DNA of 27,220 nt from Microbacteriaceae bacterium UBA1487 (GCA_002325245.1 DCRR01000002.1:43539-70758), one strand, 5' to 3'; shown: positions 14,750-22,589, counted from the stretch's first letter. Notes: generated by a model not told the origin, from the letters alone. A program made the numbers and translations.

Positions 14750-15663
14750 GAGCTGACCTCCTGACGTCCGTAGAGATCGAGCACCGACTCCTCGAGGTCC
14801 GGCTCCTCGACAGTCAGATCGGTGATCCGGTAGCGCGCGAGCAGCTTGACGACCTCGTCGATGCTGCCGTTCACGGTCGCGTGCACGCGCACCGTGGCGC
14901 CATCGATCACGTCGATGTCCCGTAGATGCGCGATGCGCGACAGCGCCTCTCGGATTTCGGCGCCGGGGGAGTCGGCGATGCCGGCGTTGAGTCGACGGAT
15001 CGCGTTCAGCCGCAGCGAGGCCACGTCGCCGTCGGCGACGAGCCGGCCATCGGCGAGCACGGCCACCTGGTCGGCGGCCTGCTGGATCTCGCTGAGCACA
15101 TGCGAGCTGAGCAGCACCGTCTGGCCCGCCTCGCGCGCCTCGCGAATCATCTGCAGGAACTCGCGCTGGATGAGCGGGTCCAGTCCGCTGGTCGGTTCGT
15201 CGAGCACGAGCAGCTCGGGACGATGCATGAAGGCCTGGATGAGTCCGATTTTCTGCTTGTTCCCCTTCGACAGCGCCCGCACCGGGCGGCTGAGATCCAA
15301 GTTGAGGCGCTCCGCGAGCGCTTCGATGGTGCCGGGGGCGACCGGGCCGCTGATGTCGGCGAAGTGCTTGAGCAGGGCCAGCCCTTTGACGCGGCCGTCG
15401 AGTCGGAGCTCGCCGGGGACGAATCCGATGCGACGGCGCTGGTTCGCACCGCCCGCGCGGGGGTCCACGCCGAGAACGCTCGCGGAGCCGGAGCTGGGGC
15501 GGATGATGTCGAGCAGCAGGCGCAGCGTGGTGGTCTTGCCGGCACCGTTCGGTCCGATCAGGCCGTACACGGTGCCGCGCTCGACCCGGATGCTCAGGTC
15601 GCGCACGGCGGTCACCTGACCGAAGGCCTTGGTGAGCTCCGTGGTCTCGATGGCGTAGTTCAT
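14746..15663 (-). CDS. ABC transporter ATP-binding protein
   Basis: 305 residues. Walker A GPNGAGKTT at about 37-45, signature LSKGNKQKIGL (the SKGNKQK form of the ABC signature common in DrrA/CcmA-like exporters), Walker B LLVLDEPTSGLDP, then the H-loop SSHVLSE. A C-terminal extension of about 80 residues (from about 222) resembles the DUF4162 tail of the same group. It supplies energy for the neighbouring permease. Start and stop overlap its neighbours by four bases each (15660-15663 with TetR, 14746-14749 with the permease), so the three genes form one coupled operon. Confidence 0.93.
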   Translation of the reverse strand: MNYAIETTELTKAFGQVTAVRDLSIRVERGTVYGLIGPNGAGKTTTLRLLLDIIRPSSGSASVLGVDPRAGGANQRRRIGFVPGELRLDGRVKGLALLKHFADISGPVAPGTIEALAERLNLDLSRPVRALSKGNKQKIGLIQAFMHRPELLVLDEPTSGLDPLIQREFLQMIREAREAGQTVLLSSHVLSEIQQAADQVAVLADGRLVADGDVASLRLNAIRRLNAGIADSPGAEIREALSRIAHLRDIDVIDGATVRVHATVNGSIDEVVKLLARYRITDLTVEEPDLEESVLDLYGRQEVSS

Positions 15664-16349
15664 GCGGTTTCTCCCTCGGAGGGGGCGGGCCGGTCGTGGC
15701 CGGCGGGGTCGGTTGAGGCGAGCGCGCTCCGAGCGGCGACGAGGAAGCGATCGTCGGTGTAGAGGCCGTGCGTGTAGAGCTCGAGCGTCGGGATCGTCAT
15801 GCGGCGCACCATGGCGTCGCCGAAGTAGTCCGCGCCGAACACGCGACCGAGCTGCTTCGCCATCAGCAGCGAGGAGAGGCCGGAGAGCGCAACGAGCGCG
15901 GCGCGGGCCTCGGGGTCGTCGCTTCGGCGCATCGTGCCCGCGTCGGTGTGCGCATCGAGCATGTCCCGGGTCGAGGCGAGCAGTTCGTCGAAGAGGCGGT
16001 CGGCGGCGGGGGAGCCGTCGGTGAGCATGCGAGACAGGTAGTCGATCCGCGGGCGGTACTCGTCGATGTCGGCGAGCCAGCGCTGCAGCTGCTCGCCCAG
16101 CTGCGCGACGTCGGTGTCGGCCTTGCGATCGAACAGCTCATCGATCACGTAGCGGTCGCAGGCGTCGCGCAGCCTGTCCTTCGAGCCGAAGTGGTGAATG
16201 ACGAGCGCGGGACTGACACCCGCTGCGGTCGCGATCGCGCGCACACTGGTGCGGTCGACTCCGTCGCGCCCGAACAGCGCAATGGCGGCGTCGCGGATGC
16301 GGGCTGGCGTCGCGCGATCGTCGGACCGCCGACTCGCCGCTGAACGCAT
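15660..16349 (-). CDS. TetR family regulator of the adjacent ABC exporter
   Basis: 229 residues from the ATG at 16349. A longer reading from TTG 16385 would put the -10 box and operator inside the coding region and is rejected. The N-terminal helix-turn-helix is clear (ARIRDAAIALFGRDGVDRTS then VRAIATAAGVSPALVIHHFG and SKDRLRDACD). The C-terminal ligand-binding domain is alpha-helical and contains LSRMLTDGSPAADRLFDELL. A leaderless TAGCCT box lies seven bases upstream. Two palindromic operators flank that box, the nearer one covering the start codon. This is the expected layout for a repressor of its own exporter operon, relieved by a ligand the exporter handles. The gene overlaps the ATPase gene by four bases. 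Confidence 0.92.
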   Translation of the reverse strand: MRSAASRRSDDRATPARIRDAAIALFGRDGVDRTSVRAIATAAGVSPALVIHHFGSKDRLRDACDRYVIDELFDRKADTDVAQLGEQLQRWLADIDEYRPRIDYLSRMLTDGSPAADRLFDELLASTRDMLDAHTDAGTMRRSDDPEARAALVALSGLSSLLMAKQLGRVFGADYFGDAMVRRMTIPTLELYTHGLYTDDRFLVAARSALASTDPAGHDRPAPSEGETA

Positions 16350-16374
16350 GTTCAATAGGCTAAACGCGCGTTCA
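16341..16374 (-). promoter_or_regulatory. Twin TetR operators over the tetR promoter and start codon
   Basis: TGAACGCATGTTCA (16341-16354) is a perfect 14-bp palindrome containing the start codon of tetR. TAAACGCGCGTTCA (16361-16374) is the same pattern with one mismatch. Their centres are 20 bp apart, two helical turns, and the -10 box TAGCCT (16357-16362, minus strand) lies between and partly within them. Confidence 0.8.
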
Positions 16375-16408
16375 GTGCACGTCAAGGCGTGTCTATCACG
16401 CCAGACAT

Positions 16409-16476
16409 TGTGTAAAAGAATCTTGACACTATGTCTAGATGTGTGTACTTTTCAGGTGTCAAGTTTCTTTTACACA
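16409..16476 (+). promoter_or_regulatory. Near-consensus promoter inside a 21-bp inverted-repeat operator for the membrane protein/XRE pair
   Basis: -35 TTGACA (16423-16428), 17-base spacer, -10 TACTTT (16446-16451). The arms at 16409-16429 and 16456-16476 are reverse complements with one mismatch in 21, separated by 26 bases. Each arm has an internal dyad of the form GTGTnAA-N6-TTnACAC. The left arm contains the -35 and the right arm covers the expected transcription start, so a bound repressor would block both. The stretch is strikingly AT-rich for this window. Confidence 0.8.
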
Positions 16477-16499
16477 CCGCCGAATCTGGAGGACACAAC

Positions 16500-16973
16500 A
16501 TGGTTGCGGAGCAACGCAACGCCTGGATCGCCCTCGCCGTCGCCGTCATCGGCTACGCCGTCTACTTCTCGCTCGTCATGGGTGCCGCCGCCGGCGGTCC
16601 GCTCGCCGAGGCCGACTACATCACCCCGATGCTGATCGTCATCATCGGCTCGGTCATCGGCACCGTCGTGCTGACGGTCGCCGTCGCGATCATCGCCGCG
16701 ATCGTCGCGGGCGCGCGCGACCCGAAGACCGCCGACGAGACCGTGCGGCGCGTCATGCAGGACAGCGACGAACGCGATCGCGCCATCAACAAGGCGGGGG
16801 AGCTCGCCGCGCGCTGGCTCGTCGTCGCCGGGGCGCTCGCCGCCCTCGTCTTCGCGTGGTTCGAGTTCGGGCACTTCTGGATTGCCAACGTGGTCTTCCT
16901 CGGCTTCTACGCCTCGGCGATCTTCGGCGCGATCTTCAAGCTCGCCGCCTACCGCTGGGGTCTGCGCGCATGA
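16500..16973 (+). CDS. Four-helix membrane protein paired with an XRE regulator
   Basis: 157 residues with four hydrophobic segments: about 7-30, 41-70, 102-122 and 126-150. A charged loop lies between the second and third (ARDPKTADETVRRVMQDSDE then RDRAINKAGELAARW). The layout recalls DUF2178-like proteins that occur next to short XRE regulators, but I cannot confirm the family. The ATG at 16500 is set by GGAGGA at 16488-16493; the upstream in-frame ATG would place the promoter inside the gene. Its stop overlaps the XRE start by four bases (ATGA). The strong operated promoter upstream drives both. Whether the membrane protein modulates the regulator is inference. Confidence 0.75.
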   Translation: MVAEQRNAWIALAVAVIGYAVYFSLVMGAAAGGPLAEADYITPMLIVIIGSVIGTVVLTVAVAIIAAIVAGARDPKTADETVRRVMQDSDERDRAINKAGELAARWLVVAGALAALVFAWFEFGHFWIANVVFLGFYASAIFGAIFKLAAYRWGLRA

Positions 16974-17206
16974 AGTCCACCCAGGTCACCAACTCGATCC
17001 GGGCGCTTCGGTTCGCCCGCGGCGAGATGACCCAGTCGGAGCTGGCCGACCGGGTCGGAGTGACACGGCAGACCATCATCGCCATCGAGCAGGCCAAGTA
17101 CTCCCCGTCGCTCGAGGTCGCGTTCCAGATCGCGCGTGCTCTCGAGGTGCCGCTCGACGAGGTGTTCCATTACCCGAGTGACTCGGGCGCCCGGCCGAGC
17201 AGCTAG
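16970..17206 (+). CDS. Short XRE-type helix-turn-helix regulator
   Basis: 78 residues consisting almost only of an HTH_3 domain: SIRALRFARGEMTQSELADR, VGVTRQTIIAIEQAKYSPS, LEVAFQIARALEVPLDEVF. This is the stand-alone YgzD-like type usually co-transcribed with a small membrane protein. It probably binds the repeat at 16409-16476 and controls its own operon. The start overlaps the membrane-protein stop (ATGA), so the two are translationally coupled. The stop TAG shares the palindrome CTAG (17203-17206) with the stop of the convergent PlsC gene, leaving no spacer between them. Confidence 0.88.
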   Translation: MKSTQVTNSIRALRFARGEMTQSELADRVGVTRQTIIAIEQAKYSPSLEVAFQIARALEVPLDEVFHYPSDSGARPSS

Positions 17207-17970
17207 CCCGCGGTCCCGTCGGGCCGGCGTGAACCGCGTTGCTCATGCGCGGTCTCGGCGACGGTCGGGGCCGTGCCGCCGAGGCGCGCCGGGTGCCACC
17301 ACTGGCCTGCGCCGTCGACCGGGTAGTTCGCCTGAAGGTCGTCGGTGAGTCGCTGCAGGGTGGCGCGCAGGGCATCGGTTGCCTCGGTGACGTCGGCGTC
17401 GGCTGCGACCGTGACCGGCTCGCCGACCAGCACGTGGACGGGCACGCCGAAGCGGTCGCGGCGGCGCCCCTTCGCCTGCTTGGTGAGGATGCGGTGTCCG
17501 CCCCAGACCGCGATCGGAATGATCGGAACGCCCGCCTCCTGCGCGAGTCGGGCGGCTCCGGTCTTCAGATTCTGCACCTCGAAGCTGCGGCTGATCGTGC
17601 CCTCGGGGAACACCCCGATCAGCTCGCCGTCACGCAGCGCGGTGATCGCGGCGTCGTAGGCGCCCGCGCCCGCCGCGCGGTCGACGGGGATGTGCTTCAT
17701 GTTGCGCATCCAGAAGCCGAGCGGCCAGCCGCGGAACGCGCCCTTCTTCGCCATGAAGCGGATGCGGCGCCGGTTGTGCAGCCACAGCACCCACTCGACG
17801 AGGGCGAACTCCAGGAAGCCGAAGTGGGTGATCGCGATCACGGCTCCGCCGTCATCCGGCAGGTTCTCGGCGCCGCGCACGTCGCGTTTCACGCGAAGGG
17901 CACCGAACATCAGCCGACCGGCGCCGATCGCGGCGGTGTAGATGGGCTCGTTCCGGTACCGGGCGGTCAT
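17203..17970 (-). CDS. Lysophosphatidic-acid-type acyltransferase (PlsC family)
   Basis: 255 residues. Family blocks in order: motif I ITHFGFLEFAL (His49), motif II MAKKGAFRGWPLG, motif III GVFPEGTISR (about 120-128), motif IV GVPIIPIAVWGGHRI. These enzymes transfer an acyl chain to lysophosphatidate or a similar acceptor at the membrane inner face. Motif I is HX4E (E54) instead of the usual HX4D catalytic dyad, which is the one odd feature. There is a single N-terminal amphipathic region and no clear signal peptide. The start at 17970, rather than the longer reading from 18009, is supported by a TACGCT box six bases upstream. The last 30 residues are polar and variable. Confidence 0.85.
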   Translation of the reverse strand: MTARYRNEPIYTAAIGAGRLMFGALRVKRDVRGAENLPDDGGAVIAITHFGFLEFALVEWVLWLHNRRRIRFMAKKGAFRGWPLGFWMRNMKHIPVDRAAGAGAYDAAITALRDGELIGVFPEGTISRSFEVQNLKTGAARLAQEAGVPIIPIAVWGGHRILTKQAKGRRRDRFGVPVHVLVGEPVTVAADADVTEATDALRATLQRLTDDLQANYPVDGAGQWWHPARLGGTAPTVAETAHEQRGSRRPDGTAG

Positions 17971-17976
17971 GCGACC

Positions 17977-17982
17977 AGCGTA
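17977..17982 (-). promoter_or_regulatory. Leaderless -10 box for the PlsC-type gene
   Basis: TACGCT on the minus strand lies six bases before the ATG at 17970, spacer GGTCGC, with no Shine-Dalgarno. Confidence 0.5.
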
Positions 17983-18026
17983 CGCGGCGGGTAGCGAAGC
18001 CCGTCCCATCGGAGGACAGTGGGGTC

Positions 18027-20318
18027 ATGCCCGACTACGGCCATGAGCTGTCGTTCGGCACGTTCATCACGCCGAACGTGTCGCCGAGCGACGGCGCGCT
18101 CCAGCTGGCGCGGCACTCCGAGGAGCTCGGCTTCGACCTGGTGAGCTTCCAGGACCACCCCTACCAGCTCGCGTTCTTCGACACCTGGACGCTCATGACC
18201 TGGGTGGCGGCGCACACCTCGAGGGTGCAGATCTCGGCGAACGTGCACAACCTTCCGTTGCGCCCGCCCGCCGTGCTCGCCCGCGCGGCGGCGAGCCTCG
18301 ACCCGCTCTCGGGCGGTCGGCTGGCGCTGGGGCTCGGCGCCGGCGGGTTCTGGGATGCGATTGTCGCGATGGGCGGGCCGCGCCGCACCCCGGGCGAGAG
18401 CGTCGAGGCGCTCGACGAGGCGATCGAGATCGTGCGCGGCATCTGGGACGTCGACGATCGGGATCGTCTGCGCGTCGACGGGGAGCACTATCGCGTCGAG
18501 GGCGCGAAGCGCGGCCCGCGACCCGCGCACGACATTCCGATCTGGGTCGGCGGCTACAAGCCGCGCATGCTGCGTCTGATCGCGCGCCGGGCCGACGGCT
18601 GGCTGCCTTCGCTGTTCGGTCTCGAGCCGGGCGATCTGGCTCGGGCGAACGAGATCATCGATGAGACCGCCCTCGAGGCCGACCGCGACCCGCGCGCGAT
18701 CCGCCGCATGCTGAACGTGGGCGGCGACATCTCGGCCTCGGGCACCGAGCCGTTCCACGGTCCTGCGGAGCGGTGGGTCGATGACCTGCTGCCGCTGGCG
18801 GTGCAGGACGGCATCTCGACATTCATTCTGGCGACCGACGATCCGGCGGTGATGGAGGCCTTCGCGCTCGAGGTGATCCCGGCGCTGCGCGACGCGGTCA
18901 CAGAGGCGCGGGGCTTGGAGGGGCGCGCCCCCAACGGCGTGCGAAGTGCGGCTGCCCGCGCCAAGAGGATCGCGGGCATCGACTACGACGGGCTTCCGGC
19001 CTCTCTCGCCGCGGAGGCGATCGAGCCCGGCGATCCCGGCTACGCCGCGGTCCGCAACACGTACAACCGCGGCGGCGCGCCCGGACTGGTCGTGACCCCT
19101 CGCACCGTCGAGCAGGTGGCGGATGCGATCGCCTTCGCCCGCCATCAGCCGGTGCCGCTGGGCGTGCGCAGCGGCGGCCACGGAGTGAGTGGACGCTCGA
19201 CGAACGACGGCGGCGTCGTGATCGACATGTCGCACTTCGCCGAGATCACCGTGCTCGACGAGGCGACTCGTCGGGTGCGCGTCGGGCCGGGCGCACGCTG
19301 GATGGACGTGTCCGCGGTGCTGGCGCCCCACGGCTGGGCCCTCACCTCGGGTGACTACGGCGCGGTCGGCGTCGGCGGGCTCGCCACGGCGGGCGGCTTC
19401 GGCTGGTTCGCCCGTGAGCATGGGCTGACGATCGACCATCTGCGCGCGGTCGAGCTGGTGACCGCTTCCGGTGAGCTGGTTCGCGCGAGCGAGGAGGAGC
19501 ATCCGGAGCTGTTCTGGGCGATGCGCGGTGCGGGCGCGAACTTCGGTGTCGCGACAGCGTTCGAGTTCGAGGCGCACCCGGTGCCGCCGCATGTCGGCTG
19601 GGCCCAGCTGGCGTTCGAGGCGTCCGCGGCGCCTGGCGGCGTGGCCGGGTTCCTCGTCAACTGGGCCGCCGCGATGGTGGTGACCTCGCGCGACGTCACG
19701 TCGTCACTCGTGCTGACTCCGTCCGTTCCGGGGCTGCCGCACATCGTGCGCCTGCTGGCGGTGGTTGACACGGCGGATTCCGGTGTCGTGATCGAGCGGC
19801 TGCGGCCGTTCGCCGGTCTGGCGCCGATCGTCGGCCAGCAGGTGCAGATGGCGCCCTACGAGGAGGTGGTCGCCTCCCTCATCGAGCACGCGCCGCACGA
19901 CGAGCACGGCGAGCCGGTGTCGCGCTCGGGGCTCGCCGACACTTTCGGCATCCAGCTCGCGACGCGCACGGCGCGGTTGCTGGAGAAGCGGGTGAGCCAC
20001 TTCGTTCAGCTGCGTTCGCTCGGCGGGGCCGTCTCCGACGTGGAGAGCGACGCGACGGCCTATTCGGGGCGCTCGGCGACGGTGTCGATCGTGGCGCAGG
20101 GCTCCGAGGAGCGGGCGCTCGACGCGGAGTGGCGGCAGATCGAGCCGCTGCTGTCGGGCTCATACCTGAACTTCGATTCGAGCCTCGACCCGGCCCGGCT
20201 CGCACGTGCCTGGTCTCCGCAGACGCTGCAGAGGCTGCGTGCGCTCAAGGCGGAGTGCGACCCACAGAACGTGTTCCGCGACAACTTCAACGTTGCGGCG
20301 GTTCGCGACGCGGGGTGA
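18027..20318 (+). CDS. Fused flavoenzyme: LLM (luciferase-like) monooxygenase plus BBE-type FAD oxidase
   Basis: 763 residues. Residues 1-290 are a luciferase-like, FMN- or F420-dependent oxidoreductase: SFGTFITPN, SEELGFDLVSFQDHPYQ, LDPLSGGRLALGLGAGG, IPIWVGGYKPRMLRLIARRA. After a linker (about 291-330), residues 331-763 are a PCMH/BBE FAD oxidase: VRSGGHGVSGRS with His385 as the expected 8-alpha-histidyl FAD site, GVGGLATAGGFGW, the block ELFWAMRGAGANFGVAT, and the BBE tail NVFRDNFNV. The cysteine used by bicovalent BBE enzymes is not present; DYGAVGVGG (D443) stands there, so at most one covalent bond is expected. There is no stop or frameshift in the linker. GGAGGA at 18011-18016 precedes the ATG by ten bases. 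Substrate unknown; two coupled oxidation steps on one compound is inference. Confidence 0.85.
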   Translation: MPDYGHELSFGTFITPNVSPSDGALQLARHSEELGFDLVSFQDHPYQLAFFDTWTLMTWVAAHTSRVQISANVHNLPLRPPAVLARAAASLDPLSGGRLALGLGAGGFWDAIVAMGGPRRTPGESVEALDEAIEIVRGIWDVDDRDRLRVDGEHYRVEGAKRGPRPAHDIPIWVGGYKPRMLRLIARRADGWLPSLFGLEPGDLARANEIIDETALEADRDPRAIRRMLNVGGDISASGTEPFHGPAERWVDDLLPLAVQDGISTFILATDDPAVMEAFALEVIPALRDAVTEARGLEGRAPNGVRSAAARAKRIAGIDYDGLPASLAAEAIEPGDPGYAAVRNTYNRGGAPGLVVTPRTVEQVADAIAFARHQPVPLGVRSGGHGVSGRSTNDGGVVIDMSHFAEITVLDEATRRVRVGPGARWMDVSAVLAPHGWALTSGDYGAVGVGGLATAGGFGWFAREHGLTIDHLRAVELVTASGELVRASEEEHPELFWAMRGAGANFGVATAFEFEAHPVPPHVGWAQLAFEASAAPGGVAGFLVNWAAAMVVTSRDVTSSLVLTPSVPGLPHIVRLLAVVDTADSGVVIERLRPFAGLAPIVGQQVQMAPYEEVVASLIEHAPHDEHGEPVSRSGLADTFGIQLATRTARLLEKRVSHFVQLRSLGGAVSDVESDATAYSGRSATVSIVAQGSEERALDAEWRQIEPLLSGSYLNFDSSLDPARLARAWSPQTLQRLRALKAECDPQNVFRDNFNVAAVRDAG

Positions 20319-20342
20319 CGTGCGCCGGGCGCGGCGGTGCGG

Positions 20343-20588
20343 TCAGTCGATGCGCACGGTCTTGAACCGAGCACCGTGGCCGCGCGTGATCGCCACGCGG
20401 GAAGGGGCCACGCCGAAGTGCGCGGCGAGGGCCTTCTCAACCGCCGTGTTCGCGGCGCCGTCCACCGCGCGCTCGCGCACGAAGACGACCAGAGTGCCTT
20501 CGGCATCCGTCTCGATGAGCGGTCCCTTGCGACTGCCCGGCTTGACGCGGATGCGCAGCTGCGCGGGCGGGTCGACGGGCGTGGTCAC
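20343..20588 (-). CDS. DUF167 (YggU) family protein
   Basis: 81 residues. The family core is clear: LRIRVKPGSRKG, then VRERAVDGAANTAVEKALA and the end VAITRGHGARFKTVRI. DUF167 proteins are small alpha/beta proteins of uncertain function, found widely and often near cell-division or membrane genes. The GTG at 20588 gives the normal family length. A CAAGCT box lies six bases upstream and could be a leaderless -10. The larger open frame on this strand that continues far upstream is a shadow of the patatin gene. It converges with the fusion flavoenzyme gene across 24 bases. Confidence 0.85.
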   Translation of the reverse strand: MTTPVDPPAQLRIRVKPGSRKGPLIETDAEGTLVVFVRERAVDGAANTAVEKALAAHFGVAPSRVAITRGHGARFKTVRID

Positions 20589-20643
20589 CCGTCCAGCTTG
20601 ACACGCGGGGCGCCCGGGAGTCGGGCCCGACCGCCGATGAGCG

Positions 20644-20672
20644 TTGACGCTGGCGAGCGGGGATGCCAAGGT
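20644..20672 (+). promoter_or_regulatory. Probable promoter of the patatin gene
   Basis: TTGACG (20644-20649), 17-base spacer, CAAGGT (20667-20672). The Shine-Dalgarno GGGAGG (20689-20694) and ATG (20703) follow at normal distances. Confidence 0.5.
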
Positions 20673-20702
20673 GGCGCCACGACGACGCGGGAGGTCGGGC
20701 CG

Positions 20703-22589
20703 ATGGCGCGCACACGGGGAGAGACGATCGACAAGGCGGGCGCGGATCGCTGGGCGGACCCGCCCAGGCAGTGCGATCTGGTGATGAAGGGCGGCATCAC
20801 CTCGGGGGTCGTCTACCCTCTCGCGATCGCCAGGTTCGCCGAGGAGTACCGCCTGCGCGGCGTCGGGGGATCGTCGGCGGGCGCGATCGGCGCGGCGCTG
20901 GCGGGGGCGGCCGAGTTCGGACGCGAGACCGGCGGTTTCCGCACCCTCACCGAGATCCCGGAGCGCTTGCGAGGCGGCCGGCTCGAGGCGCTGTTCCAGG
21001 CGCAGCCGAGCACCGAGCCGCTGCTGCGGGTGCTGTTCGCCGTGCTGCGGGCCAGGCCGGGCGCGGCGGCAAAGGTGCGGGCCGCGGTGGGTGCGCTGGT
21101 GGCGCGCTTTCCAGGCCGCAGCGCGCTGGGGGCGCTCGCGGGCGTGCTGCTGTTCGTGCTCGGAGTCGCGGGTGTCGTGGTTGCCGTGCTCGGCGAGCAG
21201 TGGTTCCAGGTGGCGCCTGGCGCGGCCCTCGCGCTCGCCGCGCTGGCGCTCGTGGTGGTCGGCTGGGCGCTCGCGCTCGCCGCCCGGATGGTCGATCTGC
21301 TGACGGTCGCGGTGCCGCAGAACCTGTTCGGCATCTGTCGCGGCCTCGGTGCCGAGGGCGGCGGCCCCGGCTTCACCGACTGGCTCTCCGACCTCATCGA
21401 CGAAGTCGCGGGCCTTCCCTCGGGCGGCCCTCCGCTCACCTTCGGGCAGCTCTGGGGCGACGACGAGGCGGCGAGCCGAGACCGTCGGGCACGGGACATC
21501 GATCTGCGCCTCATCACCACCTGCCTGAGCCGCGGCCGGCCGTACGAGATGCCGCTCGAAGGCTCCAACTTCTTCTTCGACCCGGATGAGTGGGCGACCC
21601 TGTTCCCGCCGAATGTCATGGCCTCGCTGCTGGCCGCCCCGGCTGGCTGCGCCGAGGCGGAGGAGGGCGCGACGGCGGCGAAGGGCCGACGCGAGAACCA
21701 GGCGGCGAAGCAGCGCGGGCTGGTCCGCCTGCCGGAGGCCCGCGACCTGCCGGTGATCGTCGCGGTGCGCATGTCGCTGAGCTTCCCGCTTCTGATCTCG
21801 GCCATCCCGTTGCACGCAGTGCGTCGGCGGCGCGGCGAGAAGCTGCAGTTCGAGAAGCTCTGGTTCACCGACGGCGGCATGTGCAGCAACTTCCCGCTGC
21901 ACCTGTTCGAGTCGCCGCTGCCGACGAGGCCGACCTTCGCCATCAATCTCGGGTCGTTCCGCGACGACGCGGAGCAGCATCCGACCGACGAGTCGGAGAA
22001 CATCGTGTTCGCGACCCGCAACTCCAGCGGCATCCACCCGCCGTATCAGCCGATCGCCGAGCAGGGGGTGGGCGCGCTCGTCGACTTCGCCGGCACGATG
22101 CTCGACACCTCCCGCAACTGGCAGGACAACTCCTACGTGACGATGCCCGGCTACCGCGACCGCATCGTGCGGGTGCAGCAGACCAGCGATCAGGGCGGCC
22201 TGAACCTGAACATGTCGGATGACGCGATCGAGCGCCTGGCCCGGCGCGGCGAGGCGGCGGCCTCGGCGCTGATCGACCAGTTCACGAAGCCGCACTACCG
22301 CGGCTTCGACGGCTGGGCGAACCACCGCTGGGTGCGCTACCGCGCGCTCATGGCGACGCTGCCCGAGTTCCTCGGCGCCTACCGCCGCGGCCGCGCCGAG
22401 CTGCACATCGACCCCACCGATCCGCCCGGCTTCGACCTGCCGGCCTCGAGCCGAGCGCTCGCCGGGAGGCTCAGCGGGGCGCTCACCCACGGCGCGGAGG
22501 CGGTCGCGGCGGCCCCGGATGCCGCGGTCGAGTCGCTCACCGAGTCGCCCAAGCCGCGGGGGAGCCTGCGCCGGGTCGCGCGGATCTAG
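20703..22589 (+). CDS. Membrane-anchored patatin-like phospholipase
   Basis: 628 residues from the ATG at 20703, eight bases after GGGAGG. The patatin elements are the oxyanion loop KGGITSGVVYP (about 30-40), the nucleophile elbow GSSAG with Ser58, and the catalytic aspartate D390 in FTDGGMCSNFPLH. Together they form the Ser-Asp dyad that hydrolyses acyl esters of lipids. Between them, at about 140-193, two membrane helices (LLFVLGVAGVVVAVLG and LALAALALVVVGWALALAA) interrupt the domain, an insertion that anchors the enzyme. The overall form matches the long patatin group containing GGITSGVVYP and GVGGSSAGAIGA, sometimes labelled RpoH-suppressor-like. The polar C-terminal 50 residues look disordered. 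It is not co-transcribed with rpsO, which has its own promoter. Confidence 0.87.
   Translation: MARTRGETIDKAGADRWADPPRQCDLVMKGGITSGVVYPLAIARFAEEYRLRGVGGSSAGAIGAALAGAAEFGRETGGFRTLTEIPERLRGGRLEALFQAQPSTEPLLRVLFAVLRARPGAAAKVRAAVGALVARFPGRSALGALAGVLLFVLGVAGVVVAVLGEQWFQVAPGAALALAALALVVVGWALALAARMVDLLTVAVPQNLFGICRGLGAEGGGPGFTDWLSDLIDEVAGLPSGGPPLTFGQLWGDDEAASRDRRARDIDLRLITTCLSRGRPYEMPLEGSNFFFDPDEWATLFPPNVMASLLAAPAGCAEAEEGATAAKGRRENQAAKQRGLVRLPEARDLPVIVAVRMSLSFPLLISAIPLHAVRRRRGEKLQFEKLWFTDGGMCSNFPLHLFESPLPTRPTFAINLGSFRDDAEQHPTDESENIVFATRNSSGIHPPYQPIAEQGVGALVDFAGTMLDTSRNWQDNSYVTMPGYRDRIVRVQQTSDQGGLNLNMSDDAIERLARRGEAAASALIDQFTKPHYRGFDGWANHRWVRYRALMATLPEFLGAYRRGRAELHIDPTDPPGFDLPASSRALAGRLSGALTHGAEAVAAAPDAAVESLTESPKPRGSLRRVARI

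Noticed and set aside
16350..16385. Longer tetR start (TTG at 16385)
   Set aside because: It would place the -10 box and one operator inside the coding sequence; ATG 16349 fits the promoter spacing and TetR length.
16431..16499. Longer start for the membrane protein (ATG at 16431)
   Set aside because: The promoter and operator cover this stretch; GGAGGA points to ATG 16500.
20589..22490. Upstream part of the 715-codon minus-strand frame ending in the DUF167 gene
   Set aside because: Only the last 81 codons encode DUF167. The rest is antisense to the patatin and lacks any family signature.
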